Origin: an uncultured Clostridia bacterium
Lineage (GTDB): Bacteria > Bacillota > Clostridia > Oscillospirales > Ruminococcaceae
Assembly: GCA_947624345.1 (NCBI GenBank)
Contig: CANQJW010000006.1
Span: forward strand, 1-35,709
Length of the DNA: 35,709 nucleotides
Direction of reading: 5' to 3'
In this document: one piece after another, positions 9,295-19,694 of the stretch
Layout: every line of letters begins with the position of its first letter
Position numbering within the stretch: the stretch's first letter is position 1
Position numbers and translations under genes: made by a program
The notes under the pieces: generated by a model
The model's database searches: none
What the model saw: only the letters and a program-made list of their open reading frames with translations
Told to the model about the DNA's origin: nothing

Positions 9295-11289
9295 CTACTT
9301 AACAGCTTTTGATTTAGATTTAACTGTTTTATTTTTATCTGATTTCTCAGCAGTTTTACTCTTTGAAGATTTCCTCTGCGGCTTTCTTCTCTTGAAATAC
9401 ATAACCGAAAATGCAGGTATCTCAATAGTTATCGATTGGTCAAAGCCGTGCATTGCCACAGCAGTTGTCTTTACTGGCTTGTTAGTAACAGGGCTTCCGT
9501 CTGGTGAGGTAGAGTTAAATATCTCCTCATATGTTCCTGCCTCAGGCACACCGAATGAATAAACTTCACGCCCTACCGGAACAAAGTTGCAGACAGCGAT
9601 AATCTCATCACCGTTTTTGTCTATTCTTCTAAATATTATTATGCTCTGCTTGTAGTCATCATTCGATATCCACGAGAAGCCCTCCCATGAATAATCAATC
9701 TCCCACAAAGGCTTATTATCCTTATAGAAATGGTTGAGGTTTTTAACGAACTTCTGAAAATTCCTGTGGTTTTCATAGTTGTCTATCATAAACCACTCTA
9801 GTCCGTTTTCATAATCCCACTCTCTGAACTGCGCAAACTCGCTTCCCATAAACAGAAGCTTCTTTCCGGGGTGGGCCATCATATAAGCAAGTAACGCTCT
9901 CGCCTGTGCAAACTTCTGGTCGATATCACCGAACATTTTATTTACAAGCGAACCCTTTCCGTGAACAACCTCATCATGAGATATAGGCAGAATAAAGTTC
10001 TCAGAAAACGCATAGAAAAACGAGAATGTCAGTGCATTGTGATGATACGCCCTGTTTATAGGATCTTGCGACATATACATAAGCATATCGTTCATCCAGC
10101 CCATATTCCACTTGAAATTAAAGCCCAAGCCTCCGTCGCTTACAGGCTTTGAAACCATTGGCCACGCTGTTGACTCCTCAGCTATCATCATAACCTTAGG
10201 AAACTTTCTGAAGACCTCAGTGTTAAGGGCCTGTAAAAACTCTATTGCCTCCAAGTTTTCATTTCCGCCGTTTTTATTCGGAATCCACTCGTCGTCACGC
10301 CTGTCATAATCAAGATACAACATAGATGCCACTGCATCAACTCTTAACCCATCGACATGATAGTTCTCAAGCCAGTAGGCCGCATTCGAGATAAGAAAAG
10401 ACCTTACCTCACCTTTTCCATAGTCAAACACCTTTGTTCCCCAAGAACGATGCTCGCCCTTTTTGGGGTCAGAATACTCATAGCATGGCTCGCCGTCCCA
10501 CTCAAACAGACCTGCTTCATCTTTTGGAAAATGTGCAGGAACCCAGTCGAGTATCACGCCGATGTCCGCATTGTGGAACATATCAACCATCTTCATAAAA
10601 TCCTCTGGGGTCCCGAATCGTGATGTCGGGGCAAAGTATCCTATAACCTGATAACCCCACGAGCCATCAAAAGGATATTCCGCCAGAGGCATAAACTCAA
10701 CATGAGTATAGCCCATTTCTGTGACATACGGAATCATCTCCTCAGCAAATTTAATATAAGAGAAGAAATTTCCGTCCTCATACTTTTTCCACGAGCCTAG
10801 ATTGACCTCATAAATATTCACGGGAGTATTTAATATATCAGTCTCACTCTTTTTTTTCTGCCACTCGCTGTCAGACCACTTGTAATTATCCAAATCATAA
10901 AGCTTTGTAGCAGTTGCAGGGGCAGTTTCCATATGAGTGCCGTAAGGATCTGCTTTCATAAGCTTCTTACCGGTGCTTGTTGTTACGCAGTATTTATAAA
11001 TATCGTATATCTTAAGGTTAGGTATAAAAGTCTCCCATATCTCTGTGTCAGCAATTCTCTCCATAGGGTTTCTTGTATCGTCCCAGGAGTTGAATTCCCC
11101 CACTACCGAGATCGCTTTAGAGTGTGGTGCCCACACTCTGAAATAATATCCGGATTGTCCGTCCTTTTCACCCTTTATTGATCCAAAAAATTTATACGCC
11201 TCAAAATTTGTTCCATTGTGAAAGAGATGTATAGGTATTTGATAGTTTTCAGGAATTATGTCCATATTGATAAATGCCTTTGCGTGCAA
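9295..11289 (-). CDS. glgB: 1,4-alpha-glucan branching enzyme (probable TTG start)
   Basis: 664 aa; GH13 motifs [36 protein letters not shown]; start codon reads TTG after AAAGGAG. Confidence 0.94.
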   Translation of the reverse strand: MHAKAFINMDIIPENYQIPIHLFHNGTNFEAYKFFGSIKGEKDGQSGYYFRVWAPHSKAISVVGEFNSWDDTRNPMERIADTEIWETFIPNLKIYDIYKYCVTTSTGKKLMKADPYGTHMETAPATATKLYDLDNYKWSDSEWQKKKSETDILNTPVNIYEVNLGSWKKYEDGNFFSYIKFAEEMIPYVTEMGYTHVEFMPLAEYPFDGSWGYQVIGYFAPTSRFGTPEDFMKMVDMFHNADIGVILDWVPAHFPKDEAGLFEWDGEPCYEYSDPKKGEHRSWGTKVFDYGKGEVRSFLISNAAYWLENYHVDGLRVDAVASMLYLDYDRRDDEWIPNKNGGNENLEAIEFLQALNTEVFRKFPKVMMIAEESTAWPMVSKPVSDGGLGFNFKWNMGWMNDMLMYMSQDPINRAYHHNALTFSFFYAFSENFILPISHDEVVHGKGSLVNKMFGDIDQKFAQARALLAYMMAHPGKKLLFMGSEFAQFREWDYENGLEWFMIDNYENHRNFQKFVKNLNHFYKDNKPLWEIDYSWEGFSWISNDDYKQSIIIFRRIDKNGDEIIAVCNFVPVGREVYSFGVPEAGTYEEIFNSTSPDGSPVTNKPVKTTAVAMHGFDQSITIEIPAFSVMYFKRRKPQRKSSKSKTAEKSDKNKTVKSKSKAVK

Positions 11290-11508
11290 AGGTCTCCTTT
11301 CGTTTAGCTGTCAGAGGTTAGAAATTATTATTTCTCACAGAAACGATTATATTTCTTAATCTAATCTCTGACTATCATTTTACATTCTTTCGGCTAATTT
11401 TTCAATAGTTTTTGTATAAATTTTAGAATTTACACAGAAAATATAATATCACTTTGTTTATATTCACCAAAGAATTAGAGCGCAATACAGCTATGGGATG
11501 TATATGGA

Positions 11509-13797
11509 CTACTTTTTTCCTATTTTACTGCAAATGACGGTTATATCATCAGGCTTCGAGGTGACACTTTTTTCTGTTGCAAGCTCGCCTATTGCCCTTG
11601 AGATTTCCTCAGGGGACATCTTTGCAACCTCCCTCCTATTTCTTAAAACTTCCCTGACAGCACTCTCGATAACACCATCACTGCATACTATCACCAAATC
11701 ATTTTTGAAAAGCTTATTTCTTATCTGATTAACGCTTGTCTCTGACAAAATCCCCAGCGGGAACGCATATCCCTCAATCTTTTTCAGCTCACCGTCTCTG
11801 TAAATATAGCTTGGACCTGCTCCTGCTTTAAGAATATTTAGATAACCTCCGCACAAATCAAACTGCACCAAGTCGAGAGTTGCAAAGGACTCCTCCCAGC
11901 ACTTTACCTGTAATACTGAGTTGAGTAGTCTTACTGTCGTCTCGTCAGACACACCTGCTGTTAATAGCCGTGCGGTGAGGTTTACAGTAAACATCGAATC
12001 TAACCTTGCTCTGTTTCCTTTTCCCATACCGTCCGAGAGGATTATATAGCTCTCTGTGTTGTTTATGGTCAGCTTTTCATAATAATCTCCCGAATGTTGT
12101 CCAGGTTCTCCTGCTGTCTGATAAAACCCCTGTGACAGCGAATAGGTCGGACGCTCTGAGTATTCAAGCCTTGTTGTATCTCCTAATGTAACCTTTCTCG
12201 GCATTTCAAACTCACAGCCTGTTATATCGCTCAGCTCAACTGTCAGCTTTACCACATCTATCCGTGACTGTGAGCTGTAAAAAATCTCTCCTCTTAGCAT
12301 TTTTCGCTCGTCAACATATATACAAGCACGCTGATTCTCTCCGCCAAGACGCCTTACTAGCTCGCTCGCCCTTGTAGATAATCCTACATCAACATTTGAA
12401 AGCTTTGAAACATCTTGTGATATATCGTCTAAAACATTCCCCATTGTTTCAAGCTGAGTTGAAAGAAACTCACGCATTTCTTTGAGCTTTCTCGAAGAAC
12501 TCTGTTCAAACAGCATATTTGTATACATCATATTATATGTATTCGCTAAAAGCTCTTTTCTTATACATTCAGGGTGCTTTTTGTCTATGTCCTCCTCGCT
12601 TAGCTTTTCCAGACACGCAATCTTTCTCTGAAGCTGAGTAAAAACACTTTTTGTCTCGCTCTCTTTTCTATGCCAGCAGATTGCGTTCATCGGACACTCT
12701 CTGCACACGCTATTTTTCACAAGCCTGCCCAATTGCGTCGGGGTAACCTTTTTCTCCATTGCCTCTGTAACGGTAGAAATCTGATTTTTGACATCAGACA
12801 GAGCGTTCGACGCAAAGGAAAGCTTTGATGCAACGGTTTTATTTGAAATTTCAGATGCTTTGTTTGTTCCGCTCACAAGCTTCAGAGCTCCTGTCACCTT
12901 TCCTTCGGGAAGAGCAAGATATATCACAGCACCTGCTATTAAATCGGCAAACAGCTTAAATGTATCAGAGTTCATTCCGATAGTTACAAGTGACACTAGA
13001 GAAACTCCTATAAACACAATGATTATCGCCGCTATTCCGAAAGATGCAAACGCTCCACATATTAGACCCGAAGTCGCAAGAAGCAGAGTGTTCTTTGCAA
13101 GCTCAGGTTCGCAGAGTATCACTCCGCAGGTGGCAAGCGCTCCGCACACTGCACCGCCTATATGCTTATATCTGTTTACAGCAAAAAGCATTATAACTAC
13201 ACCAAAAGCTCGTCCAAGATTTATCCCCAGAATCGAAACGGAAGTCAGTGTTGCGACAAGCATTACATATAGTATACTCAGTCCCACGCCGTTTAAACCC
13301 TTAATGCTGATTGCTCCTGTTTTCTTAAAATTCTCAAAGCAATACTTTGAGAAAAACACAAGGAAGAAACAGAGCATTGCTGCAAAGGTTCTGTAAACAA
13401 TAACCTCAATTCTTGCCGGTATTACAAGGCTGAAAAGAGTTCCGAAAAATAGGGTTACTGCACCTGACATGACCGCTATTGATATAGGCGAATTGTTATA
13501 TGTATTTGGGAAAATAAAAGTCTTTAAAACAACTATAGTTGTCATTGCGCATATGCTTGGTATTCCATCTACAATATTACCGTTTATTACATATGACAGC
13601 ACCGCCGCTATAAACGCCGGGATTGAGTTGAATCCTGATATCGAAACTATCACAATGTTTACCGGCGAATTAAAACCGAGTATATTCCCCTTACTGGATA
13701 TATACCCTAAGACCATTGCAAGTCCCATTAGAGAAAAGCTTTTTATCTTTTCCTCATTTTTTTCTAAAACCTGAAAATTTAACATTCCTATCACCAT
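11509..13797 (-). CDS. spoIIE: Stage II sporulation protein E (membrane PP2C-type serine phosphatase)
   Basis: 762 aa; ~10 TM N-terminus, CRECPMNAICW, PP2C motifs SDGMGKGNRARLDS and DLVIVCSDGVIES, PDDITVICSKI. Confidence 0.93.
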   Translation of the reverse strand: MVIGMLNFQVLEKNEEKIKSFSLMGLAMVLGYISSKGNILGFNSPVNIVIVSISGFNSIPAFIAAVLSYVINGNIVDGIPSICAMTTIVVLKTFIFPNTYNNSPISIAVMSGAVTLFFGTLFSLVIPARIEVIVYRTFAAMLCFFLVFFSKYCFENFKKTGAISIKGLNGVGLSILYVMLVATLTSVSILGINLGRAFGVVIMLFAVNRYKHIGGAVCGALATCGVILCEPELAKNTLLLATSGLICGAFASFGIAAIIIVFIGVSLVSLVTIGMNSDTFKLFADLIAGAVIYLALPEGKVTGALKLVSGTNKASEISNKTVASKLSFASNALSDVKNQISTVTEAMEKKVTPTQLGRLVKNSVCRECPMNAICWHRKESETKSVFTQLQRKIACLEKLSEEDIDKKHPECIRKELLANTYNMMYTNMLFEQSSSRKLKEMREFLSTQLETMGNVLDDISQDVSKLSNVDVGLSTRASELVRRLGGENQRACIYVDERKMLRGEIFYSSQSRIDVVKLTVELSDITGCEFEMPRKVTLGDTTRLEYSERPTYSLSQGFYQTAGEPGQHSGDYYEKLTINNTESYIILSDGMGKGNRARLDSMFTVNLTARLLTAGVSDETTVRLLNSVLQVKCWEESFATLDLVQFDLCGGYLNILKAGAGPSYIYRDGELKKIEGYAFPLGILSETSVNQIRNKLFKNDLVIVCSDGVIESAVREVLRNRREVAKMSPEEISRAIGELATEKSVTSKPDDITVICSKIGKK

Positions 13798-13925
13798 TGT
13801 ACTCCAAAATTTCTACACATATATCTTTCGGTAGATATTTCAATATTACAATGTCTCAAACAGAAAAAATGTCGCAAACAGCGTATTACAATAGGTTATA
13901 ATTTGTGACAGAATGTATAAAAAAA

Positions 13926-13946
13926 CCCTTGCATAATCTGCAAGGG
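13926..13946 (-). terminator. Terminator of the sulfotransferase gene
   Basis: CCCTTGCA-taatc-TGCAAGGG stem; T-run on the minus strand (aaaaaaa on +). Confidence 0.8.
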
Positions 13947-13954
13947 AAAATTCC

Positions 13955-15415
13955 TTATTTTTTAAATATAGTATCTTTAACAGCTGACAGAGGGTGTTTG
14001 ATTTTATATACAACCCTCTCGATTGTCTGTTTTAGTTCCTCATTTTTCTTCTTTAACTCTTCGTTTTTCTTCTTTAACTCTTCGTTTTTCTTCTTTAGCT
14101 CTTCATTTGCTCTTCTCAGCACAAAAATATCGTTCTTCAGACTAAGTATCTGAGAATCCATAGACTTAACCTTATCACGAATAAGCCTTGATTTATTGCT
14201 CTCATCTTTTAAGGCTTCCATCTCATTTTTGTATTCTAGCATCTGTTCGCCTACGCTGGCAATGGCCTTCTTTATCTCATCATTATCTACAGGCTCTTCG
14301 CCTTGATAATCCTTTAAGAATATATCTAAAGAATTCTCTACGCCTGTCTTTTCACACTGAAGCTGTTCTTTTAATTCGTCTATTTCCTTTTTCTGAGCTA
14401 CAGCTATAAGACCGAAAAACCGAATTATATCCTCGTGCATAAAGTCATTCTGAGGTGTCCATCTGGTTGCCGCTCTTGATTTATGAGAAAAGAGCTCATC
14501 GTTTTCTAATCCAAGATACTCTCTGGCAATTGCAGCATTACCCTTAGCATACTTCTTCATAAAGCTGTCCGCCTGATCTTCTGTAAGCATTTCAAAAACA
14601 TTGTCAGGACTCTTTACTCTTTCACATTCCTCCGAAATTTTTCTGAGAAATGAGCGTGTGGAATCCTCGTCAGGAAGAATTGTGTTTATAACCCGTCTTA
14701 TCTCCTGACTGTTTGCAGTTAATGAAGGATTAGTCTCTTCTGTCACTACCTGAAATTCATCAGTGAATTCAATACCAACTGCATCAAGAAAATCAGAATA
14801 TATAGTTCCGCCGTTACCATGAAAACGATTTCTCTCGAAAATCCTGACTATGATATTTTCTTTTCCTATAACCTCTGCTATCTTCTCTAGTAAACCATAA
14901 TAATCAAGAGCAACACCCTTGGGACGATATATGAAGTTATCCCATTTTACTCCAGAATATGAATTCCAACCCTCTTTTATCTGTTGGCTCAGCCACGAAT
15001 TTGCAAACTCATCCTGTCTTCTTAAATAAACTATCGCTTTAATTTGATAATTATTCTGCTCAGCATCTTTTTTCAATTTCTCCCAGAACTTAAACTTATT
15101 TCCGTTTGATGCGTGCCAGATGTTTTCATCGGACAAAATTACATTTCCGTAATTCTCTAACTCATTATGAACGAGCGATAAACCCTCATTCCAGAGAGCT
15201 TCTTCCCTTTCAAAATCCTCCTGTCCGTCAGAGCCTGAAAGCTTACCAACCAGAAAATGTCCGTTTCGTCGTATTTCAACCCTAGGATATTTGAAATCTA
15301 AAATAGGATAGCTGAATCTTTTTTGGTTCAATATTTCCTGATTTTCCATACAGAACTTCTGTATAGATGTCGTAGCTGTCTTGGGAGTTCCTATATGCAG
15401 ATATAATGTTGACAT
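13955..15415 (-). CDS. Sulfotransferase-like protein with C-terminal heptad-repeat coiled coil
   Basis: 486 aa; N-terminal MSTLYLHIGTPKTATTSIQKFC resembles the PAPS 5'-phosphosulfate loop; downstream of cysD-cysNC; C-terminus (EELKKKN)x3 then EELKQTI; SD aaggag. Confidence 0.75.
   Translation of the reverse strand: MSTLYLHIGTPKTATTSIQKFCMENQEILNQKRFSYPILDFKYPRVEIRRNGHFLVGKLSGSDGQEDFEREEALWNEGLSLVHNELENYGNVILSDENIWHASNGNKFKFWEKLKKDAEQNNYQIKAIVYLRRQDEFANSWLSQQIKEGWNSYSGVKWDNFIYRPKGVALDYYGLLEKIAEVIGKENIIVRIFERNRFHGNGGTIYSDFLDAVGIEFTDEFQVVTEETNPSLTANSQEIRRVINTILPDEDSTRSFLRKISEECERVKSPDNVFEMLTEDQADSFMKKYAKGNAAIAREYLGLENDELFSHKSRAATRWTPQNDFMHEDIIRFFGLIAVAQKKEIDELKEQLQCEKTGVENSLDIFLKDYQGEEPVDNDEIKKAIASVGEQMLEYKNEMEALKDESNKSRLIRDKVKSMDSQILSLKNDIFVLRRANEELKKKNEELKKKNEELKKKNEELKQTIERVVYKIKHPLSAVKDTIFKK
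14043..14105 (-). repeat. 21-bp in-frame tandem repeat (3 full units plus partial flanks) encoding heptad EELKKKN
   Basis: tttttcttctttaactcttcg twice exactly, then tttttcttctttagctcttca. Confidence 0.92.
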
Positions 15416-15437
15416 GTTTAGTTCTCCTTAATGCTTA

Positions 15438-17264
15438 TTATATTTGAGATTCTAACTCCTCAAGCAAAATATCAACGCAAGTATCTAAATCGTGTTCGGC
15501 TGTGTTGATTGTAATATCAGGATTCTCAGGCGGCTCATAAGGCGATGAAATTCCCGTAAAGTTCTGAATCTCGCCATTTCTTGCCTTTTTATAAAGCCCC
15601 TTGACATCTCGTCTTTCGCACTCCTCAAGCGGTGTGCTTACATATACCTCGATAAAGTTGTCCCCGCCGATTATCTCCTTAGCATTGCGCCTGTCACGCT
15701 TATATGGCGATACAAATGAGTTTATAACGATAACTCCCGCATCGTTCATAAGCTTTGAAACTTCTGCAATACGTCTGATATTCTCGATTCTATCCTGCTC
15801 CTTAAATCCTAGGTTCTTATTAAGACCCATACGAACATTGTCGCCGTCTAAGGTCATTGTATGCTTACCTATTGCAAACAGACGCTTCTCCAGAGCGTTC
15901 GCAAGCGTTGACTTGCCCGAACCTGAAAGTCCGGTAAGCCATATAGTTCTAGCCTTTTGACCCTTTTGGTTTTCTCTTTGCTCTCTGGTTATATCCATCT
16001 CGTGATATGTCAAGTTGTCAGCTCTGTTCAGTTTATGCATAACAACTCCGCATGCTGATGTCATATGCGTAATACGGTCGATAAGTATTAACGCGCCAAG
16101 AGTTGGATTTTGTGCAAACTCATCAAAAACGATCTTCTCAGACACAGATATATCACATTCAGCAATCTCATTTTTATATATTGCGTCTGCATTGACCTCG
16201 CTGCCGGTATTTACATCTATCTTATGCTTGATATTCATAACAACAGCAGGAATTTTCTTTGTTCCCAGCTTTAAAAGATAGTTTTTACCTGCAACAAGCT
16301 CGCTGTCGTCCATCCAGAGCAATTTAGCAGTGAACAGATTTCCAATAGTAGGTCTAGCTCCACTTACAAGAACACAGCCTCTTGATACATCGACCTCTTT
16401 GTCAAGCTGAACGGTAACTGCCTGTCCCTTTTGAGCACTCTCTACCTCTTTTCCTGCGGCAATAATGCTCTTTACATTAGCCTTTTCCTTAGACGGTAAA
16501 GCAGTTATCTCATCACCTACGCTTAGCTTGCCCGTTTCTATCTGACCTGAAAATCCCCTGTAAGTATGGTTAGGTCTGCAAACCCTCTGAACAGGCATTG
16601 AAAATCCCTTTTCAACATCATCAGCGTGAACGTCTATTTCCTCAAGATAAGAAAGCAGCGTTCCGCCACGATACCAGCTCATATGCTCAGATTCGGTTGT
16701 GATATTATCTCCCTCGGTTGCCGAAACAGGAATTATCTTAACCGATTCATAGTCAAACTCGGCTAGGAGTATTTTTATTTCTTTTTCTATCTTATTGAAC
16801 TTATTGCGGTCAAAGTGGATAAGATCCATTTTATTTACGGCAAACACAAAGTGCTTTATACCCATAAGCGAGCAGATTCTTGCATGTCTTCTTGTCTGAA
16901 CCAAAACGCCCTGAGAAGCATCAACAAGGATAACTGCAAGTTCAGCAAATGAAGCTCCGACAGCCATATTTCTAGTGTATTCCTCATGGCCCGGGGTGTC
17001 TGCTACGATAAAAGATCTGCGTTCGGTTGTGAAATAGCGGTAGGCTACATCTATGGTGATTCCCTGTTCACGCTCAGCCATAAGACCGTCCAAAAGCAGT
17101 GAATAATCTATATTACCCTCTCTTGAGCCAACCTTGCTGTCCAGCTCCAGAGAATGCTCCTGATCCGCAAACAAAAGCTTAGCATCATAGAGCATATGTC
17201 CGATAAGAGTTGATTTACCGTCATCGACGCTTCCACAGGTGATGAATTTCAAAAGTCCGTTCAT
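15438..17264 (-). CDS. cysNC: Bifunctional sulfate adenylyltransferase large subunit / adenylylsulfate kinase (CysNC, NodQ-like)
   Basis: 608 aa from M57 of the ORF; FITCGSVDDGKSTLIGHML and DTPGHEEYTRNM GTPase motifs; C-terminal APS kinase WLTGLSGSGKSTLANALEKRL...GDNVRMGLN. The 56-aa ORF extension overlaps cysD out of frame. Confidence 0.94.
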   Translation of the reverse strand: MNGLLKFITCGSVDDGKSTLIGHMLYDAKLLFADQEHSLELDSKVGSREGNIDYSLLLDGLMAEREQGITIDVAYRYFTTERRSFIVADTPGHEEYTRNMAVGASFAELAVILVDASQGVLVQTRRHARICSLMGIKHFVFAVNKMDLIHFDRNKFNKIEKEIKILLAEFDYESVKIIPVSATEGDNITTESEHMSWYRGGTLLSYLEEIDVHADDVEKGFSMPVQRVCRPNHTYRGFSGQIETGKLSVGDEITALPSKEKANVKSIIAAGKEVESAQKGQAVTVQLDKEVDVSRGCVLVSGARPTIGNLFTAKLLWMDDSELVAGKNYLLKLGTKKIPAVVMNIKHKIDVNTGSEVNADAIYKNEIAECDISVSEKIVFDEFAQNPTLGALILIDRITHMTSACGVVMHKLNRADNLTYHEMDITREQRENQKGQKARTIWLTGLSGSGKSTLANALEKRLFAIGKHTMTLDGDNVRMGLNKNLGFKEQDRIENIRRIAEVSKLMNDAGVIVINSFVSPYKRDRRNAKEIIGGDNFIEVYVSTPLEECERRDVKGLYKKARNGEIQNFTGISSPYEPPENPDITINTAEHDLDTCVDILLEELESQI

Positions 17265-17265
17265 T

Positions 17266-18174
17266 TTAGAAATAGCCCTCCCTTTTTCTCTTTTCCATAC
17301 TTGCAGCTCCACCGTCGTTATCAATAACACGGCTTGTCCTTTCGGAAGAAACAGCGCCCAGAGTCTCGTCGATAATCTCATCAAGCGTCTCGGCGTTACT
17401 TTCCATACCGCCTGTAAGCGGATAGCAGCCAAGCGTTCTGAAACGAATCTTCTTTGTCATTACCTCTTCTCCGTCTAAAATAGGCATACGGTCGTCGTCA
17501 ACCATAATTATGTTGCCGTCTCGCTCAACGCACTTTCTCTCTGCTGCAAAATACAGAGGAACTATATCTATGTTTTCTCTCTTGATATACTGCCAGATAT
17601 CCTTTTCCGTCCAATTGGATATAGGGAACACACGAATTTCTTCGCCCTTGTTTATCTCGGTATTATATAACTTCCACATCTCAGGACGCTGATTTTTAGG
17701 ATCCCATGCGTGGTCTGAGTTTCTGAATGAGAAAATTCTTTCCTTAGCTCTTGACTTCTCCTCGTCACGCCTGCCTCCGCCAAAAGCCGCTGTAAAGCCG
17801 TACTTATCAAGTGCCTGCTTCAATGCCTGCGTTTTCATTATATCGGTATAGGACGAGCCGTGATCAAACGGGTTAATCCCCTGCTTAACGCCCTCCTCGT
17901 TAATGTATTCAAGCATTTCAATACCGTACTTCTTTGCCGTTCTATCACGGAACTCTATCATCTCTTTGAATTTCCATGTAGTGTTGACATGCAAAAACGG
18001 GAACGGAGGCTTTTCAGGATAAAACGCTTTTAAAGCAAGATGCAACATAACAGATGAATCCTTGCCGATTGAATACAGCATAACAGGCTTCTCAGACTCT
18101 GCCGCAACCTCCCTCATGATATAAATAGCCTCTGCCTCAAGCTCGTCTAAATGTGAAAATTTACTCATAATCAA
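17266..18174 (-). CDS. cysD: Sulfate adenylyltransferase small subunit
   Basis: 302 aa; [60 protein letters not shown]. True start probably the third codon (18168). Confidence 0.95.
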   Translation of the reverse strand: MIMSKFSHLDELEAEAIYIMREVAAESEKPVMLYSIGKDSSVMLHLALKAFYPEKPPFPFLHVNTTWKFKEMIEFRDRTAKKYGIEMLEYINEEGVKQGINPFDHGSSYTDIMKTQALKQALDKYGFTAAFGGGRRDEEKSRAKERIFSFRNSDHAWDPKNQRPEMWKLYNTEINKGEEIRVFPISNWTEKDIWQYIKRENIDIVPLYFAAERKCVERDGNIIMVDDDRMPILDGEEVMTKKIRFRTLGCYPLTGGMESNAETLDEIIDETLGAVSSERTSRVIDNDGGAASMEKRKREGYF

Positions 18175-18334
18175 ATTTCCTTTATTTCTAATTTTGCCCT
18201 ATTTATCGGTTAATCTCCATGAAAATAATGGCAATATGGCTTTCAGTTTTACCAAATCCATATTAGAATACCATATCTCGTGAAAATTGTCAAGAAAAAC
18301 ATAAATAGCTTAGGTGTTTTATAACAAGAAACAG

Positions 18335-19207
18335 TTACTCATCAGAGCCTAGTTTGTCCTTTAGGATATTGGCAAAGCTTATCAGCTCTTCCATTGAAAG
18401 CTGTTCGGGACGAATATTTATCGCAAGTCCTGACCCCTCTATTGCTTCTGTCACAATGCTTTTTTCAATTCCGAGAGATGATGAAACTGAGTTTGAAAGG
18501 GTTTTTCTTCGCTGAGAAAACGCTCCCCTCGCAACTTTAAAAAAGAATCTCTCATCCTCAACTCCCTCAGGGGTTTTGTCTTTAATATCAAAGCGAACAA
18601 CACAGCTGTCAACATTCGGTGACGGCATAAAGCTGCCCCTTGAAACATCAAATAAAATTTTTGGCATTGAAAAATAGTTTACAGCTACCGTCACTGCTCC
18701 CATATCTCTTGTTCCCATTTCGGCACAAAGTCGTCTGCCTGCCTCTTTTTGTACCATAACAGTAACTGATTTTATTCTCAACCTTGACTCTAAAAGCTTC
18801 ATAATAACCGGAGATGTAATATAATAAGGTAAGTTTGCACACACTGCAACGTCTAAGCCTGCGAACTCCTCATCAATGATTTTTGATAAATCTGTTTCCA
18901 TTATATCTGCGTTTATGATTTTTACATTATCAAACTCGGAAAGCGTGTCCTCTAATATCGGGATAAGACGCTTGTCTATTTCAATAGCAACAACCTTATC
19001 AGCACCCTTTGCAAGTTCACAAGTCAAAACGCCAATTCCTGTTCCTATTTCTATCACACCAAAGCCCGACTTTGCGTTTCCCTGCTCTGCAATTCTGGGA
19101 CAAACTGTTGGATTTATCAGAAAGTTCTGTCCCAAGCTTTTTGAAAACTCAAAGCCGTGCTTTTTCATTAACCCTTTTATTACGCTTATATCCGTTAATT
19201 TTTCCAA
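18335..19207 (-). CDS. rsmA: 16S rRNA (adenine1518/1519-N6)-dimethyltransferase (TTG start)
   Basis: 290 aa; SLGQNFLINPTV, VIEIGTGIGVLT, ANLPYYITSPVIM. Confidence 0.95.
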   Translation of the reverse strand: MEKLTDISVIKGLMKKHGFEFSKSLGQNFLINPTVCPRIAEQGNAKSGFGVIEIGTGIGVLTCELAKGADKVVAIEIDKRLIPILEDTLSEFDNVKIINADIMETDLSKIIDEEFAGLDVAVCANLPYYITSPVIMKLLESRLRIKSVTVMVQKEAGRRLCAEMGTRDMGAVTVAVNYFSMPKILFDVSRGSFMPSPNVDSCVVRFDIKDKTPEGVEDERFFFKVARGAFSQRRKTLSNSVSSSLGIEKSIVTEAIEGSGLAINIRPEQLSMEELISFANILKDKLGSDE

Positions 19208-19344
19208 TGTCTACCTGCTTTCGAAAGGAGATTATCCCTTTTCAAATATATAAATATTACAACTTTTATTATAGCATAAACATATTATCTTTTCAAATAA
19301 TAATATCGTAAACACCTTACTATATAAATTAAAGGAGAAAAATT

Positions 19345-19563
19345 ATGGATATGCAAGACATCCCTATAGGATTTACTTTTGCACTTGCTGAAAATCCTGA
19401 AGCGCTTAATTACTTTATATCTCTTTCAGAAGAACAGAAACAGCGTGTGTTAGAGCAAACACATAAAATTCATACAAAAAGTGAGATGCAGGCGTTTGCA
19501 GGTAATTTTGCAAAGAATAATTCGTCCTCAAAAACGGGATTTATGAATAATCGTTTCAGCTAG
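19345..19563 (+). CDS. Small conserved-looking hypothetical protein (72 aa)
   Basis: SD aaaggag 8 nt before ATG; MDMQDIPIGFTFALAENPEALNYFISLSEEQKQRVLEQ has protein-like composition. Confidence 0.65.
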   Translation: MDMQDIPIGFTFALAENPEALNYFISLSEEQKQRVLEQTHKIHTKSEMQAFAGNFAKNNSSSKTGFMNNRFS

Positions 19564-19659
19564 ACTAACCCACTTAGTATTTTGCATTAAGTTATAAACA
19601 GTATGCAAATTTAACAATAAATTAAAAGAATGTAAGCATAAATTTTATAGCAAAAGGAG

Positions 19660-19688
19660 TTGAAATTCTTTCAAAACTGGAGTACAAT
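19660..19688 (+). promoter_or_regulatory. Promoter of the purE-upstream RNA
   Basis: TTGAAA (19660-19665)-N17-TACAAT (19683-19688). Confidence 0.7.
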
Positions 19689-19694
19689 ATAAAG

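Noticed and set aside
12788-13396. 202-aa ORF on the plus strand
   Set aside because: Antisense to the clearly coding spoIIE membrane region; no SD or family motifs. Shadow ORF.
13955-15415. Tail of the sulfotransferase as a separate coiled-coil gene or phage tail-fibre fragment
   Set aside because: Continuous frame with the N-terminal PAPS-loop region and single SD; no phage genes nearby.
17265-17432. N-terminal 56-aa extension of the CysNC ORF
   Set aside because: Overlaps the end of cysD out of frame; the internal ATG at 17264 gives a normal CysN start (MNGLLKFITCGSVDDGKST).
18451-18842. Minus-strand ORFs inside rsmA (66 and 64 aa)
   Set aside because: Alternative frames of the rsmA coding strand, no independent SD or recognisable domain.
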